A stretch of 11,641 nt of DNA from a bacterium. Its GTDB lineage: Bacteria > Gemmatimonadota > Gemmatimonadetes > Gemmatimonadales > Gemmatimonadaceae. This document shows positions 1-5,551 of this stretch, in pieces. The position numbers and the translations under genes are program-made. The stretch is from contig JAJZRK010000102.1 of assembly GCA_021802745.1 (NCBI GenBank), forward strand, positions 1-11,641. Direction: 5' to 3'. The first letter of the stretch is position 1. Every line of letters begins with the position of its first letter. The notes under the pieces were generated by a model. It made no database searches and was not told where the DNA came from. It saw nothing but the letters and a program-made list of their open reading frames with translations.

Positions 1-1
1 C

Positions 2-391
2 AAGCGGTCGCGCAGCGTGTCGCCGCGCGGCGAGGGACCGACCTTTCAGCAGCGCCTGCGCGCGCGCATGGCATCGGCGCTCGAGCAGTCGGGCGGGGCG
101 TGGCTGCCGGTGCCATTTCCGGACGCGACGGTGGAGACGTGCGTGGCGGCCGCGCCCGACGGCGTGCGGCTGGTACTCGCTCAGGAGGGCGAACCGATCG
201 TGCAACTGCTGCAGGGTGATCCGCAGGTGCCGGTGACGATCGTGCTGGGCCCGGAGGGAGGCATCGAGCCGGCGGAGGTGGAGATGTTTGCCGCGGCGGG
301 GTTCCAGCGGGCGTCGCTGGGGCAGTCGCTGCTGCGATTTGAGACGGCGGGGGTGGCGGCGATTGCGGTGGCGAGGGCGGTGAGGGGGTAG
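2..391 (+). CDS. rsmE: 16S rRNA (uracil-1498-N3)-methyltransferase, C-terminal part (5' end outside window)
   Basis: The frame is open from the left edge, so only the last 129 residues are present. RsmE is a SPOUT-class enzyme that methylates N3 of U1498 in helix 44 of 16S rRNA, using S-adenosylmethionine. Seen here: the SPOUT knot signature VLGPEGGIEPAEVEMF followed by SLGQSLLRFETAGVAA. These match the family pattern (I/L)GPEGG...E...LG..(I/L)LR.ETA, which forms the trefoil-knot cofactor site. The N-terminal PUA-like RNA-binding domain would lie upstream. An internal ATG at 17 would cut into the conserved domain and is not a credible start. The gene ends with TAG and is followed at once by purine-rich DNA, 108 bp before hinT. 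Identification is firm; only the truncation by the window edge is unusual. Confidence 0.9.
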   Translation, partial: KRSRSVSPRGEGPTFQQRLRARMASALEQSGGAWLPVPFPDATVETCVAAAPDGVRLVLAQEGEPIVQLLQGDPQVPVTIVLGPEGGIEPAEVEMFAAAGFQRASLGQSLLRFETAGVAAIAVARAVRG

Positions 392-499
392 GAGGACGGA
401 GGGGCGGAACGGGGAGGGGGTAGAGGCGTAGGAGGAGGGACGAGGGGGGCGAGGAGAAGTCGAGATTGGTCGGCGCGCGGAGCACAACGGAGGAAGTTC
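392..499 (+). other. Purine-rich intergenic spacer and hinT leader
   Basis: This stretch is almost entirely G and A up to about 460 (runs such as GGGGAGGGGG and GGAGGAGGGACGAGGGGGG), then becomes mixed. A clear Shine-Dalgarno GGAGG at 489-493 serves the ATG at 500. I see no convincing -35/-10 pair or factor-independent terminator. The G-rich composition starts within a few bases of the rsmE stop, as it does after several other + strand genes here. Confidence 0.5.
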
Positions 500-835
500 A
501 TGTCGTGCCTGTTTTGCAAGATCATTGCGCGTGAGATTCCGGCGACGATCGTCGCCGAGGACGAGCATTGCCTCGCGTTCCGCGACATCAATCCGCAGGC
601 GCCGACGCACGTGCTGGTGATTCCCAAGGAACACATGCCGTCGCTCAATCAGATGACCGACCCGGCGGTGGCGGGGCGCGTGCTGGCGTTCGCGCGCGAC
701 ATCGCGGTGCGTGAGGGGATCGCCGAGCGCGGGTATCGCGTGGTGATCAACACCAACGCCGAGGCGGGGCAGACGGTCTTCCACCTGCATGCGCACGTGC
801 TGGGCGGACGGTCGCAGGGGTGGCCGCCGGGGTAA
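500..835 (+). CDS. hinT: HIT family protein (HinT-like purine nucleoside phosphoramidase)
   Basis: This 111-residue protein has the length of bacterial HinT. The family hydrolyses adenosine 5'-phosphoramidates and lysyl-AMP-type adducts in the cytoplasm, with the middle His of the histidine triad as nucleophile. Seen: the triad HLHAHVLGG (His95, His97, His99), the N-terminal CLFC (Cys3, Cys6) that often binds zinc together with a His such as His45 in VIPKEH, and the conserved segment YRVVINTNAEAGQTVFHLH. The start is set by GGAGG six bases before ATG. The stop TAA overlaps an ATG (TAATG) in the frame of the next gene, so the two are probably co-transcribed. The tail GRSQGWPPG is short, but such tails are common. 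The family is certain; the natural substrate is not known. Confidence 0.93.
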   Translation: MSCLFCKIIAREIPATIVAEDEHCLAFRDINPQAPTHVLVIPKEHMPSLNQMTDPAVAGRVLAFARDIAVREGIAERGYRVVINTNAEAGQTVFHLHAHVLGGRSQGWPPG

Positions 836-861
836 TGACGGTGAGGTCCTTGGAGGGAGCC

Positions 862-1653
862 GTGCGTCGCCGCGGGGTGAGCCGGGTGAAGGCGATCGCC
901 GCCGTGCTGTTCGTGATCGCCGCCGGCGTGATTGCCTGGCAGGTGCGCGAAGAGTCGGCGGGAGCGCCGCCCAACTATGTGGCGCGCGATCCGGTGCTGC
1001 GCGCGGCGGCGCTGCGCGTGTACCGCGCCGACAGCGCCCGCGCGCTGGTCTGGTTCTTTGGCAACGACATTGGATTCTGGGGCGCGCAGCAGCGGCTGGC
1101 GGCCGCGCTCGCGGACCGCGGCGTGGACGTGGTGGGCGTGGACTTGCGGGCGTGGTTTGCGAGTCGGCCCCACGAGTCGGCGGCGGCGCGAGCGCGGGCG
1201 TTTCGCCTCGGCATGCGCGACCTCATGCAGCGCGCGGCGCGCGAACTGGGCGACAGCGCCTCGCCCGTGCTGCTGGCGGGGCACTCCGTCGGGGCGGAGG
1301 TGGCGCTCTGGCTGGCGGCGAGCGATCCACCGGCACGGTTGAGCGGCGTGGTCGCGATCTCGCCGGGATCGCGTGGGCATTTGAAGGTGTCGGCGTCGGA
1401 TCTGGCGTTCGGCGAACCGACGGAGCCGGGGAGCTTTGCGGTGGATTCGGTGCTGCGCGCGATTGGCGCCGACGTGCGCGTGGCGCTCGTGCGCGGGGCG
1501 AACGACCGATTGCGCAGCGTGGATTCGCTGCTGCTCGCCGCGCGGCCAGGACTGAGGCACGTCGTGATTCCGCTGGCTTCGCACTCGATGAAGCGGCTGG
1601 TGATTGCGGGGCCGATGATTGAAGGGGCAGTGGGGTGGGCGTTGGAGCGGTGA
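862..1653 (+). CDS. AcvB/VirJ-like membrane-anchored alpha/beta hydrolase
   Basis: Predicted 263 residues. I chose the GTG at 862 because GGAGG (852-856) sits five bases before it and because it yields a compact signal or anchor: MRRRGVSRVK, then a hydrophobic stretch to about residue 26. In-frame starts at 835 (ATG, overlapping the hinT stop) and 820 (GTG) lack a good ribosome site. The alpha/beta-hydrolase fold shows as WFFGNDIGFWGAQQRLAAAL (oxyanion region), DVVGVDLRAWF, a nucleophile elbow GHSVGAE with Ser142, Asp215 in RGANDRLRS and His241 in ASHSMKRL. Together these form a plausible catalytic triad. The nearest family by pattern is the VirJ/AcvB group, but the typical GDGGW and GYSxGA motifs are altered to GNDIGFW and GHSVGA, so it is a diverged member. 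It probably acts in the periplasm or outer face of the inner membrane. Substrate unknown; a second, more canonical VirJ-like gene lies at 4811-5551. Confidence 0.72.
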   Translation: MRRRGVSRVKAIAAVLFVIAAGVIAWQVREESAGAPPNYVARDPVLRAAALRVYRADSARALVWFFGNDIGFWGAQQRLAAALADRGVDVVGVDLRAWFASRPHESAAARARAFRLGMRDLMQRAARELGDSASPVLLAGHSVGAEVALWLAASDPPARLSGVVAISPGSRGHLKVSASDLAFGEPTEPGSFAVDSVLRAIGADVRVALVRGANDRLRSVDSLLLAARPGLRHVVIPLASHSMKRLVIAGPMIEGAVGWALER

Positions 1654-1658
1654 ACGGC

Positions 1659-1689
1659 GGGGGGGGCAGGGTGCAGGGTGTGGTGGGGG
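1659..1689 (+). other. G-quadruplex-compatible run just after a stop codon
   Basis: Four G-tracts (8, 3, 3 and 6 G) are separated by loops of 2, 4 and 6 bases (CA, TGCA, TGTGGT), which meets the G3+N1-7 rule. It begins five bases after the hydrolase stop codon and would be carried in the mRNA 3' end. The sequence match is direct; formation and any role in termination or mRNA stability are untested. Confidence 0.45.
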
Positions 1690-1780
1690 GTGCAGGGTGT
1701 GGTGCGGGGTGCAGGGTTCGGGGTGTGGTGCAGGGTAAGGAGTGTGGTGCGGGGTGCGGGGTGCAGGGTGCGGGGGGTGT
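1669..1780. repeat. Degenerate G-rich tandem repeat (GGGTGCAGGGTGTGG type)
   Basis: Imperfect copies of GGGGTGCAGGGTGTGGTG recur about every 18-27 bp, with variants TGCGGGGTGCAGGG and GTTCGGGGTGTGG. There is very little C on the + strand. The core GGGTGCAGGG is shared with the interspersed repeat at 2436, 4729 and 11616. The frames running through it (Pro/His/Thr-rich on the minus strand) are repeat artefacts, not genes. Confidence 0.8.
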
Positions 1781-1850
1781 ACCGATGTGACACGAGGATG
1801 TCCTTGCGCGAGGACGAGCGCGGTGCGGCCAGCGCGAGGACGACACGCTT

Positions 1851-1868
1851 TGTCACCGGCGGGTGACA
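1851..1868. promoter_or_regulatory. 18-bp perfect-armed palindrome, candidate operator
   Basis: TGTCACC-GGCG-GGTGACA is a 7-4-7 inverted repeat with perfect arms, 94 bp upstream of the lipoprotein start. An extra half-site GTGACA occurs at 1787-1792. The size and symmetry fit a dimeric regulator site, or a short RNA hairpin with a 4-base loop. No regulator can be named from the sequence. Confidence 0.4.
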
Positions 1869-1869
1869 C

Positions 1870-1893
1870 AAAACGGCCGCCGGCAGGGGCGGC
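1870..1893 (-). terminator. Weak terminator-like hairpin, minus strand
   Basis: Read on the minus strand, GCCGCC and GGCGGC (1888-1893 and 1876-1881) form a 6-bp GC stem with a 6-base loop. CG and then four T residues (1870-1873) follow. No minus-strand gene lies immediately upstream of it, so if it works it would stop antisense transcription. In a genome this GC-rich such stems arise often; treat it as a candidate only. Confidence 0.2.
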
Positions 1894-1917
1894 GGCGTGG
1901 CACCATCGTTGCTCCTT

Positions 1918-1954
1918 CCATGGTCAGGGGCCGAGAGGCCGTCCTCAACCATGG
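1918..1954 (+). promoter_or_regulatory. 5'-leader stem-loop touching the ribosome site of the lipoprotein gene
   Basis: The outer arms CCATGGT (1918-1924) and ACCATGG (1948-1954) are perfect 7-bp complements. Inside, three further pairs (1926-1928 with 1943-1945) and GGCC-GAGA-GGCC (1929-1940) continue the stem and end in a GNRA-type tetraloop. The 3' arm shares its last two bases with the Shine-Dalgarno GGAGG (1953-1957), so folding could partly mask ribosome binding. The pairing is seen directly; control of translation is inferred. Confidence 0.4.
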
Positions 1955-1961
1955 AGGCCGT

Positions 1962-2429
1962 ATGACACTCGCTGGTGTGAAACGCGCGATGCAGCGCGTG
2001 GTGCCGCTGACTGCCGTCGTCGCCACGCTTGGCGCCTGCTACGACGATCCGTTCTCGCCGTACTGGGACCGCGGCACGTACTACCTGGCGTACGCGAACA
2101 ACCGTCCGGTGCCGACGATCATCAGCGGCGGGAGCCTGCCGGGAAGTCCGCGCGTGGAGGTGGTGCGCGGCTCACTGACGCTGCGCCGCGACCATTCGTA
2201 CGCCCTGCTCGTTGAAGTGCGCGAGTGGACGGGGACGGGGCAGTTCTACGAATACACCCGCGCCTACGCGGGGACGTACGAGAACGACGACCGCACGATC
2301 TGGCTCGATTACTTCGGCCCGCACGACTACTACTCGAACGTCATGGTCGCCAACTGGCGCAACGGGCGCATTGAAGTGGTGGTGCCGAACGTGGATGGGG
2401 GGGAGGATGTGCTGTGCGTGTTTGACTAG
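1962..2429 (+). CDS. Small secreted lipoprotein of unknown function
   Basis: This 155-residue protein starts at ATG 1962, where GGAGG (1953-1957) precedes it by four bases. The frame extends upstream to 1863, but that part is Arg-rich and lacks a leader. Seen: a lipoprotein signal peptide (MTLAGVKRAMQR, then a hydrophobic run) ending in a lipobox LGAC with Cys26 as the lipid-modified residue. The mature part has alternating hydrophobic and polar residues suggesting a single beta-rich domain: GTYYLAYANNRPVPTI, GSLTLRRDHSYALLVEV, YAGTYENDDRTIWLDYF, GRIEVVVPNVDGGEDVLCVFD. The GTYxL..xNxxPxP opening followed by a SLTL strand resembles small beta-barrel lipoprotein domains, but I cannot name the family. 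It appears to be a single-gene unit between repeat blocks. Cell-envelope location is likely; function unknown. Confidence 0.75.
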   Translation: MTLAGVKRAMQRVVPLTAVVATLGACYDDPFSPYWDRGTYYLAYANNRPVPTIISGGSLPGSPRVEVVRGSLTLRRDHSYALLVEVREWTGTGQFYEYTRAYAGTYENDDRTIWLDYFGPHDYYSNVMVANWRNGRIEVVVPNVDGGEDVLCVFD

Positions 2430-2435
2430 GGGACG

Positions 2436-2507
2436 AGGAGGGGTGCAGGGGTTCGGTGCGGAGTGAGGAGTGGAGAGAGGGGGGACGGGCGAGGTGGGCC
2501 GTCCCCC
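2436..2507 (+). repeat. Interspersed G-rich repeat, copy 1
   Basis: It starts seven bases after the lipoprotein stop. Positions 2436-2489 match 4729-4782 at 52 of 54 bases (opening AGGAGGGGTGCAGGGG in both). A hairpin follows at the 3' end in both copies. The position directly downstream of a stop codon suggests a 3'-end element, but its near identity over 2.3 kb suggests a dispersed repeat family. Confidence 0.85.
2480..2507 (+). terminator. GC-rich hairpin at the end of repeat copy 1
   Basis: GGGGGACGG (2480-2488) pairs perfectly with CCGTCCCCC (2499-2507) around a 10-base loop. No T run follows, so it is not a textbook intrinsic terminator, though its place between a stop codon and the nrfH promoter region fits a transcript boundary. 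Confidence 0.4.
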
Positions 2508-2546
2508 TGCACGCGTCCCAGACGTACATTCTCCCACAGATTGTCC

Positions 2547-2586
2547 TCGGATCTCCGATTGAACAGGTATGGAGGATGCCTATTAT
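2547..2586 (+). promoter_or_regulatory. Candidate sigma70-type promoter for nrfHA with adjoining palindrome
   Basis: TTGAAC (2559-2564) and TATTAT (2581-2586) are separated by 16 bases. This is a good -35/-10 pair and stands out as AT-rich in this genome. Directly upstream is the inverted repeat TCGGA-TC-TCCGA (2547-2558), a possible operator. Transcription would start near 2593, leaving a leader of roughly 110 nt before nrfH. I see no clear FNR or NarL/NarP consensus site. Confidence 0.5.
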
Positions 2587-2706
2587 CCGATTCCCTGAAG
2601 GCTTGCGCCGCTCCCACCCTGAGTCGCCCATCGCGAGTCTGACCGCACGCATCGAACGACGTGGGCCCCGCCGTGCGCTCCGCGCGAACGGGCGGTGCGC
2701 GGACTG

Positions 2707-3177
2707 ATGACCAAATGGATCGCCCTCGCGATCGCCGCGCTGCTCGGCACCGCCAGCGGACTGGGCGGCTATACCTTCATCGCCGCCAAGGGATACTCGT
2801 ACCTGACCAATGACCCGGCGGCGTGCGCCAACTGCCACGTGATGCGCGAGCATTTCGCGGCGTGGGAGAAGTCGAGCCATCGCCACGTGGCGGCGTGCAA
2901 CGACTGCCACGCCCCGCACGACAACCTCGTGCACAAATACCTGGTGAAGGGCGAGAACGGCTTCTGGCATTCGCTCAACTTCACGACGGGGCGGCATCCA
3001 GACCCGCTGCGCATCCGCGCCAAGAACCGGCGCGTCACGCAGGACGCCTGCCTGAGCTGCCACGCCGAACTCGCGTCGGCCATCACCCCCGCCGCCCGCG
3101 ATGGTCATGCGGGGACGGGCGACGACGCGCTGGACTGCATTGCGTGCCATCGGTATGTGGGGCATTGGGTGAGGTGA
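2707..3177 (+). CDS. nrfH: NrfH, membrane-bound tetraheme quinol dehydrogenase of nitrite reductase
   Basis: The 156-residue product belongs to the NapC/NirT/NrfH family. It oxidises membrane quinol and passes electrons to NrfA on the periplasmic side. Seen: one N-terminal membrane helix (MTKWIALAIAALLGTASGLGG), then four CXXCH heme sites, CANCH 40-44, CNDCH 64-68, CLSCH 115-119 and CIACH 144-148. The first is extended to CANCHVM (Met46), the CXXCHxM arrangement known in NrfH where Met ligates heme 1. KYLVKGENGFWHS after heme 2 is also family-typical. I chose ATG 2707; an in-frame GTG at 2695 is possible, and neither has a strong Shine-Dalgarno. nrfA follows 159 bp downstream on the same strand, the usual nrfHA order, but with a tandem repeat in between. 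Identification is firm. Confidence 0.92.
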   Translation: MTKWIALAIAALLGTASGLGGYTFIAAKGYSYLTNDPAACANCHVMREHFAAWEKSSHRHVAACNDCHAPHDNLVHKYLVKGENGFWHSLNFTTGRHPDPLRIRAKNRRVTQDACLSCHAELASAITPAARDGHAGTGDDALDCIACHRYVGHWVR

Positions 3178-3182
3178 AGTGC

Positions 3183-3248
3183 GGACGGTAGACGGTGGAC
3201 GGTAGACGGTGGACGGTAGACGGTGGACGGTAGACGGTGGACGGTAGA
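3183..3248 (+). repeat. 14-bp tandem repeat array between nrfH and nrfA
   Basis: GGACGGTAGACGGT is repeated four times exactly (3183-3238) and a fifth time partially (3239-3248). Each unit is itself two 7-mers (GGACGGT, AGACGGT), so this is a heptamer array of about 9.4 copies. It begins five bases after the nrfH stop. Degenerate relatives continue to about 3290 (GGCGGATGACGGAAGGCGG). A frame for nrfA can be drawn back into the array, but this is not the likely protein start. Confidence 0.95.
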
Positions 3249-3336
3249 TGTGAGAAGGCAGATGGCGGATGACGGAAGGCGGATGGTTGTCGCACGTTCG
3301 AATACCGATTTTCGATGCCGGATGGAGATTCCCATC

Positions 3337-4728
3337 ATGTTCCTTCGCTCTCGCCGCGGCGTGACCGCGCTGACGCTGATCCTCGTGGCCGTCGCATTCG
3401 GCCTTGCGGCCGTCCTTGCCGGTTTCATGCTGCGCGACATCACGCGCAAGCAGGATGAGGCGCGCAATCCCTTCTATCGCGTGGTCGCGCTGACCGATAC
3501 GACCACGGACCCTGCCGAGTGGGGAAAGAACTTCCCGCTGCAGTACGACGGGTACCTGCGCACGACCGACATGGTGCGCACGCGCTTTGGCGGCAGTGAG
3601 GCGATGCCGCACGTGCCCACCAGACTCGACCCGCGCGACACGGTGTCACAGTCGCGGCTCGCGGAGGATCCGCGGCTGGTGGCAATGTGGGCGGGCTACG
3701 CGTTCTCGAAGGACTTTCGCGAGGAGCGCGGGCACGCGTACATGCTCACCGACCAGATGTACACGGAGCGGCAGCAGGTCACGAAGCAGCCGGGAACCTG
3801 CATCAACTGCCACGCCTCGACCTACGCGACGATGATCCGGCTGGGCAAGGGCGACGTGGTGAAGGGGTTCGAGGCGCTCAATCACCTGCCGTACTTCGAC
3901 GCGCTCAAGGAGACGGGGCAGCATCCGGTGTCGTGCGTGGATTGCCACGACCCGGCCTCGATGGCGCTGCGCATCACGCGCCCGGCGTTCATGGAAGGGA
4001 TCCGCGCGTACAAGGCCTCGCTGGGCGTGAAGGACTACGACGTCAACAGGCAGGCGACCCGCGCCGAGATGCGCAGCTATGTGTGCGGCCAGTGCCACGT
4101 GGAGTACTACTTCAAGGGGCCGGAGAAGCGGCTCACCTTCCCGTGGTTCAATGGCCTCGCCGGTGACTCGATCCTGGCGTACTACCAGAAGAACGGGCAC
4201 GCGGACTGGATTCACGCGGCGTCCGGCGCGCCGGCGCTGAAGGCGCAGCATCCGGAATTCGAGATGTTCAACCAGGGCGTGCACGCCAGGAGCGGCGTGG
4301 CCTGCGCCGACTGCCACATGCCGTTCCAGCGCGCCGGGGCGCAGAAGATCAGCGACCACCACGTGCAGAGCCCGATGCTGATGGTCAACCGCGCCTGCCA
4401 GACCTGCCACAAGCAGACGGAAGAAGAGCTGAAAGGGCGCGTTGAGCTGATCCAGAGCCGGACCTACGCGATGCGCAACCTCGCGATGGATGCGCTGCTC
4501 GACCTGATCGCCGACGCCGCGGCCGCGCGGAAGGCCGACTCGACGAGCGCCACCCTCAAGTCGGCGCAGGACTTCCAGCGGCAGGCGCAGTTCCTGCTCG
4601 ACTTCGTGGAGGCGGAGAATTCCGTGGGCTTCCACGCGCCGCAGGAAGCGGCGCGACTGCTGGAGAAATCAATTGACCTGTCGCGGAGGGGGCAGATGGT
4701 ACTGCGACCGAGGGTCAGTGTGAGGTAG
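3337..4728 (+). CDS. nrfA: NrfA, pentaheme ammonia-forming cytochrome c nitrite reductase (CXXCH active-site type)
   Basis: NrfA reduces nitrite to ammonium with six electrons in the periplasm. I start at ATG 3337 (GGAG at 3324-3327, nine bases before), giving 463 residues, close to the family norm. In-frame ATGs at 3322 and 3223 lack support, and the latter lies in the repeat array. Residues 9-31 form an uncleaved-looking membrane anchor. Five heme sites: CINCH 155-159, CVDCH 200-204, CGQCH 250-254, CADCH 323-327, CQTCH 354-358. Catalytic and calcium-site residues are present: HVEYY (Glu256, Tyr257), LKAQHPE (Lys302, Gln304, His305) and probably Arg145. The oddity is heme 1: most NrfA have CXXCK there, with Lys as the axial ligand, whereas here it is CXXCH, and the spacer from Arg145 to the heme looks about six residues shorter than in the E. 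coli enzyme. CXXCH NrfA proteins are known (for example in Campylobacter jejuni). A dedicated CXXCK heme lyase would then be unnecessary, and none is seen here. Confidence 0.9.
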   Translation: MFLRSRRGVTALTLILVAVAFGLAAVLAGFMLRDITRKQDEARNPFYRVVALTDTTTDPAEWGKNFPLQYDGYLRTTDMVRTRFGGSEAMPHVPTRLDPRDTVSQSRLAEDPRLVAMWAGYAFSKDFREERGHAYMLTDQMYTERQQVTKQPGTCINCHASTYATMIRLGKGDVVKGFEALNHLPYFDALKETGQHPVSCVDCHDPASMALRITRPAFMEGIRAYKASLGVKDYDVNRQATRAEMRSYVCGQCHVEYYFKGPEKRLTFPWFNGLAGDSILAYYQKNGHADWIHAASGAPALKAQHPEFEMFNQGVHARSGVACADCHMPFQRAGAQKISDHHVQSPMLMVNRACQTCHKQTEEELKGRVELIQSRTYAMRNLAMDALLDLIADAAAARKADSTSATLKSAQDFQRQAQFLLDFVEAENSVGFHAPQEAARLLEKSIDLSRRGQMVLRPRVSVR

Positions 4729-4797
4729 AGGAGGGGTGCAGGGGTTAGGTGCGGAGTGAAGAGTGGAGAGAGGGGGGACGGGGGAGGTGGCCGTCCC
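4729..4797 (+). repeat. Interspersed G-rich repeat, copy 2
   Basis: It begins at the base after the nrfA stop and matches copy 1 (2436-2489) at 52 of 54 bases, with substitutions only at two sites (C to A, G to A). It then diverges slightly by small indels before the terminal hairpin. It fills the whole gap between nrfA and the convergent hydrolase gene that ends at 4811. Confidence 0.85.
4775..4797. terminator. Hairpin between convergent genes
   Basis: GGGACGG (4775-4781) pairs with CCGTCCC (4791-4797) around a 9-base loop, 47 bp after the nrfA stop and 14 bp from the stop of the minus-strand hydrolase. A symmetric stem here could end transcripts from both sides. On the minus strand it is followed by a C/T tract, on the plus strand by ACTTCTCGTT; no long T run is present on either. 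Confidence 0.4.
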
Positions 4798-4810
4798 ACT
4801 TCTCGTTCCG

Positions 4811-5551
4811 CTACTTCACGATCGCCAGAATCCGTTTCCCGATCTCGGGATACGCCCCATCGAGATGATGCCCGCCGCTCATCTTCACCACGACCGCGGG
4901 TGGGGCGAGGTCGCGGCAGATGCTGTCCTTCTCATCCTCGCCGTAGAAACACAGCAGCGGCACGGCGCCGAGCTGCCTGATCTCGGGCATGAGGGGCACG
5001 GCGTCGGGCGCGGGGGCGCTCGAGATGAGGTCGCGCATCCGGAAATGAAAGTCGGCCAGGTGCTCGCTCCCGATCAGCACGACGAGCTTGACGGTGCCGC
5101 GCATGGCGGGTGGAAGACGGTTCACGGCGAACGGGGCGATGCCGGCGCCGCGGGAGTAGCCGATGACGATCACGGAATCGCGATGCCAGTGCGCGCCGTA
5201 CGTCGTGATGATGCGCGCGAGGTCGGCGGCGGCCTGGTCGGGAGTCTTGCCCGCCCAGAGATACGAACGCTGGTTGAAGCCGACCACGGGAATGCCGGCC
5301 GCGGCGAGTTCGGCGGAGACGCCCTGGTCGAGCGCCACCCAGCCGCCATCTCCGGTGAGGAAGACGGCGAGCAGATGACCGGTGCCCTTGGCCGGCACTT
5401 CGGTGAGTGGAAGGTCGGCGACGGAAGGCAGCTGCGCGCGCGCCGCGGCGAACGGCAGCGCGAGCGTGAGCGCGAACATGAGCGTGCGCGCAAGCGCCGG
5501 CGTATGGTTGAGCGCGAACGGCCACGCGTGCCGCGAATGCCAGGCCTTCAC
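4811..5551 (-). CDS. Periplasmic AcvB/VirJ-like hydrolase (candidate aminoacyl-phosphatidylglycerol hydrolase)
   Basis: I start at GTG 5551, whose GTGA overlaps the mprF stop by four bases, giving 246 residues. The next in-frame start, ATG 5479, has no ribosome site and would shorten the leader. Seen: a signal peptide with a basic N-terminus, hydrophobic run LMFALTLALPF and cleavage site ARA-Q near residue 39; the VirJ hallmark LTGDGGWVALDQ; PVVGFNQRSYLW; nucleophile elbow GYSRGAG (Ser133); acid in FYGEDEKDS (Asp206); and GGHHLDG (His228/229). Family knowledge: Agrobacterium AcvB, encoded with the MprF-type synthase LpiA, hydrolyses lysyl-phosphatidylglycerol in the periplasm. The identical pairing here makes removal of the amino acid from the MprF product the best inferred role. 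AcvB has an extra N-terminal region; this protein has only the single VirJ-type domain. Fold and triad are clear; the substrate is inferred. Confidence 0.83.
   Translation of the reverse strand: MKAWHSRHAWPFALNHTPALARTLMFALTLALPFAAARAQLPSVADLPLTEVPAKGTGHLLAVFLTGDGGWVALDQGVSAELAAAGIPVVGFNQRSYLWAGKTPDQAAADLARIITTYGAHWHRDSVIVIGYSRGAGIAPFAVNRLPPAMRGTVKLVVLIGSEHLADFHFRMRDLISSAPAPDAVPLMPEIRQLGAVPLLCFYGEDEKDSICRDLAPPAVVVKMSGGHHLDGAYPEIGKRILAIVK

Noticed and set aside
649..1952. Minus-strand frames of about 200-400 residues with Pro/His/Thr repeats
   Set aside because: The repeats come from translating the GTGCAGGG array; no start context or domain is visible.
3183..3248. CRISPR array
   Set aside because: The units are contiguous 14-mers with no unique spacers, so this is a simple tandem repeat.
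3298..3315. Inverted repeat TCGAA-N8-TTCGA before nrfA as an operator
   Set aside because: The arms are only 5 bp and no promoter can be seen with it; this is within chance expectation.
2341..3612. 423-residue minus-strand frame across nrfH and the repeats
   Set aside because: It runs antisense to the four heme motifs of nrfH and through the tandem array, giving repetitive Pro/Ser/Thr/Arg text.
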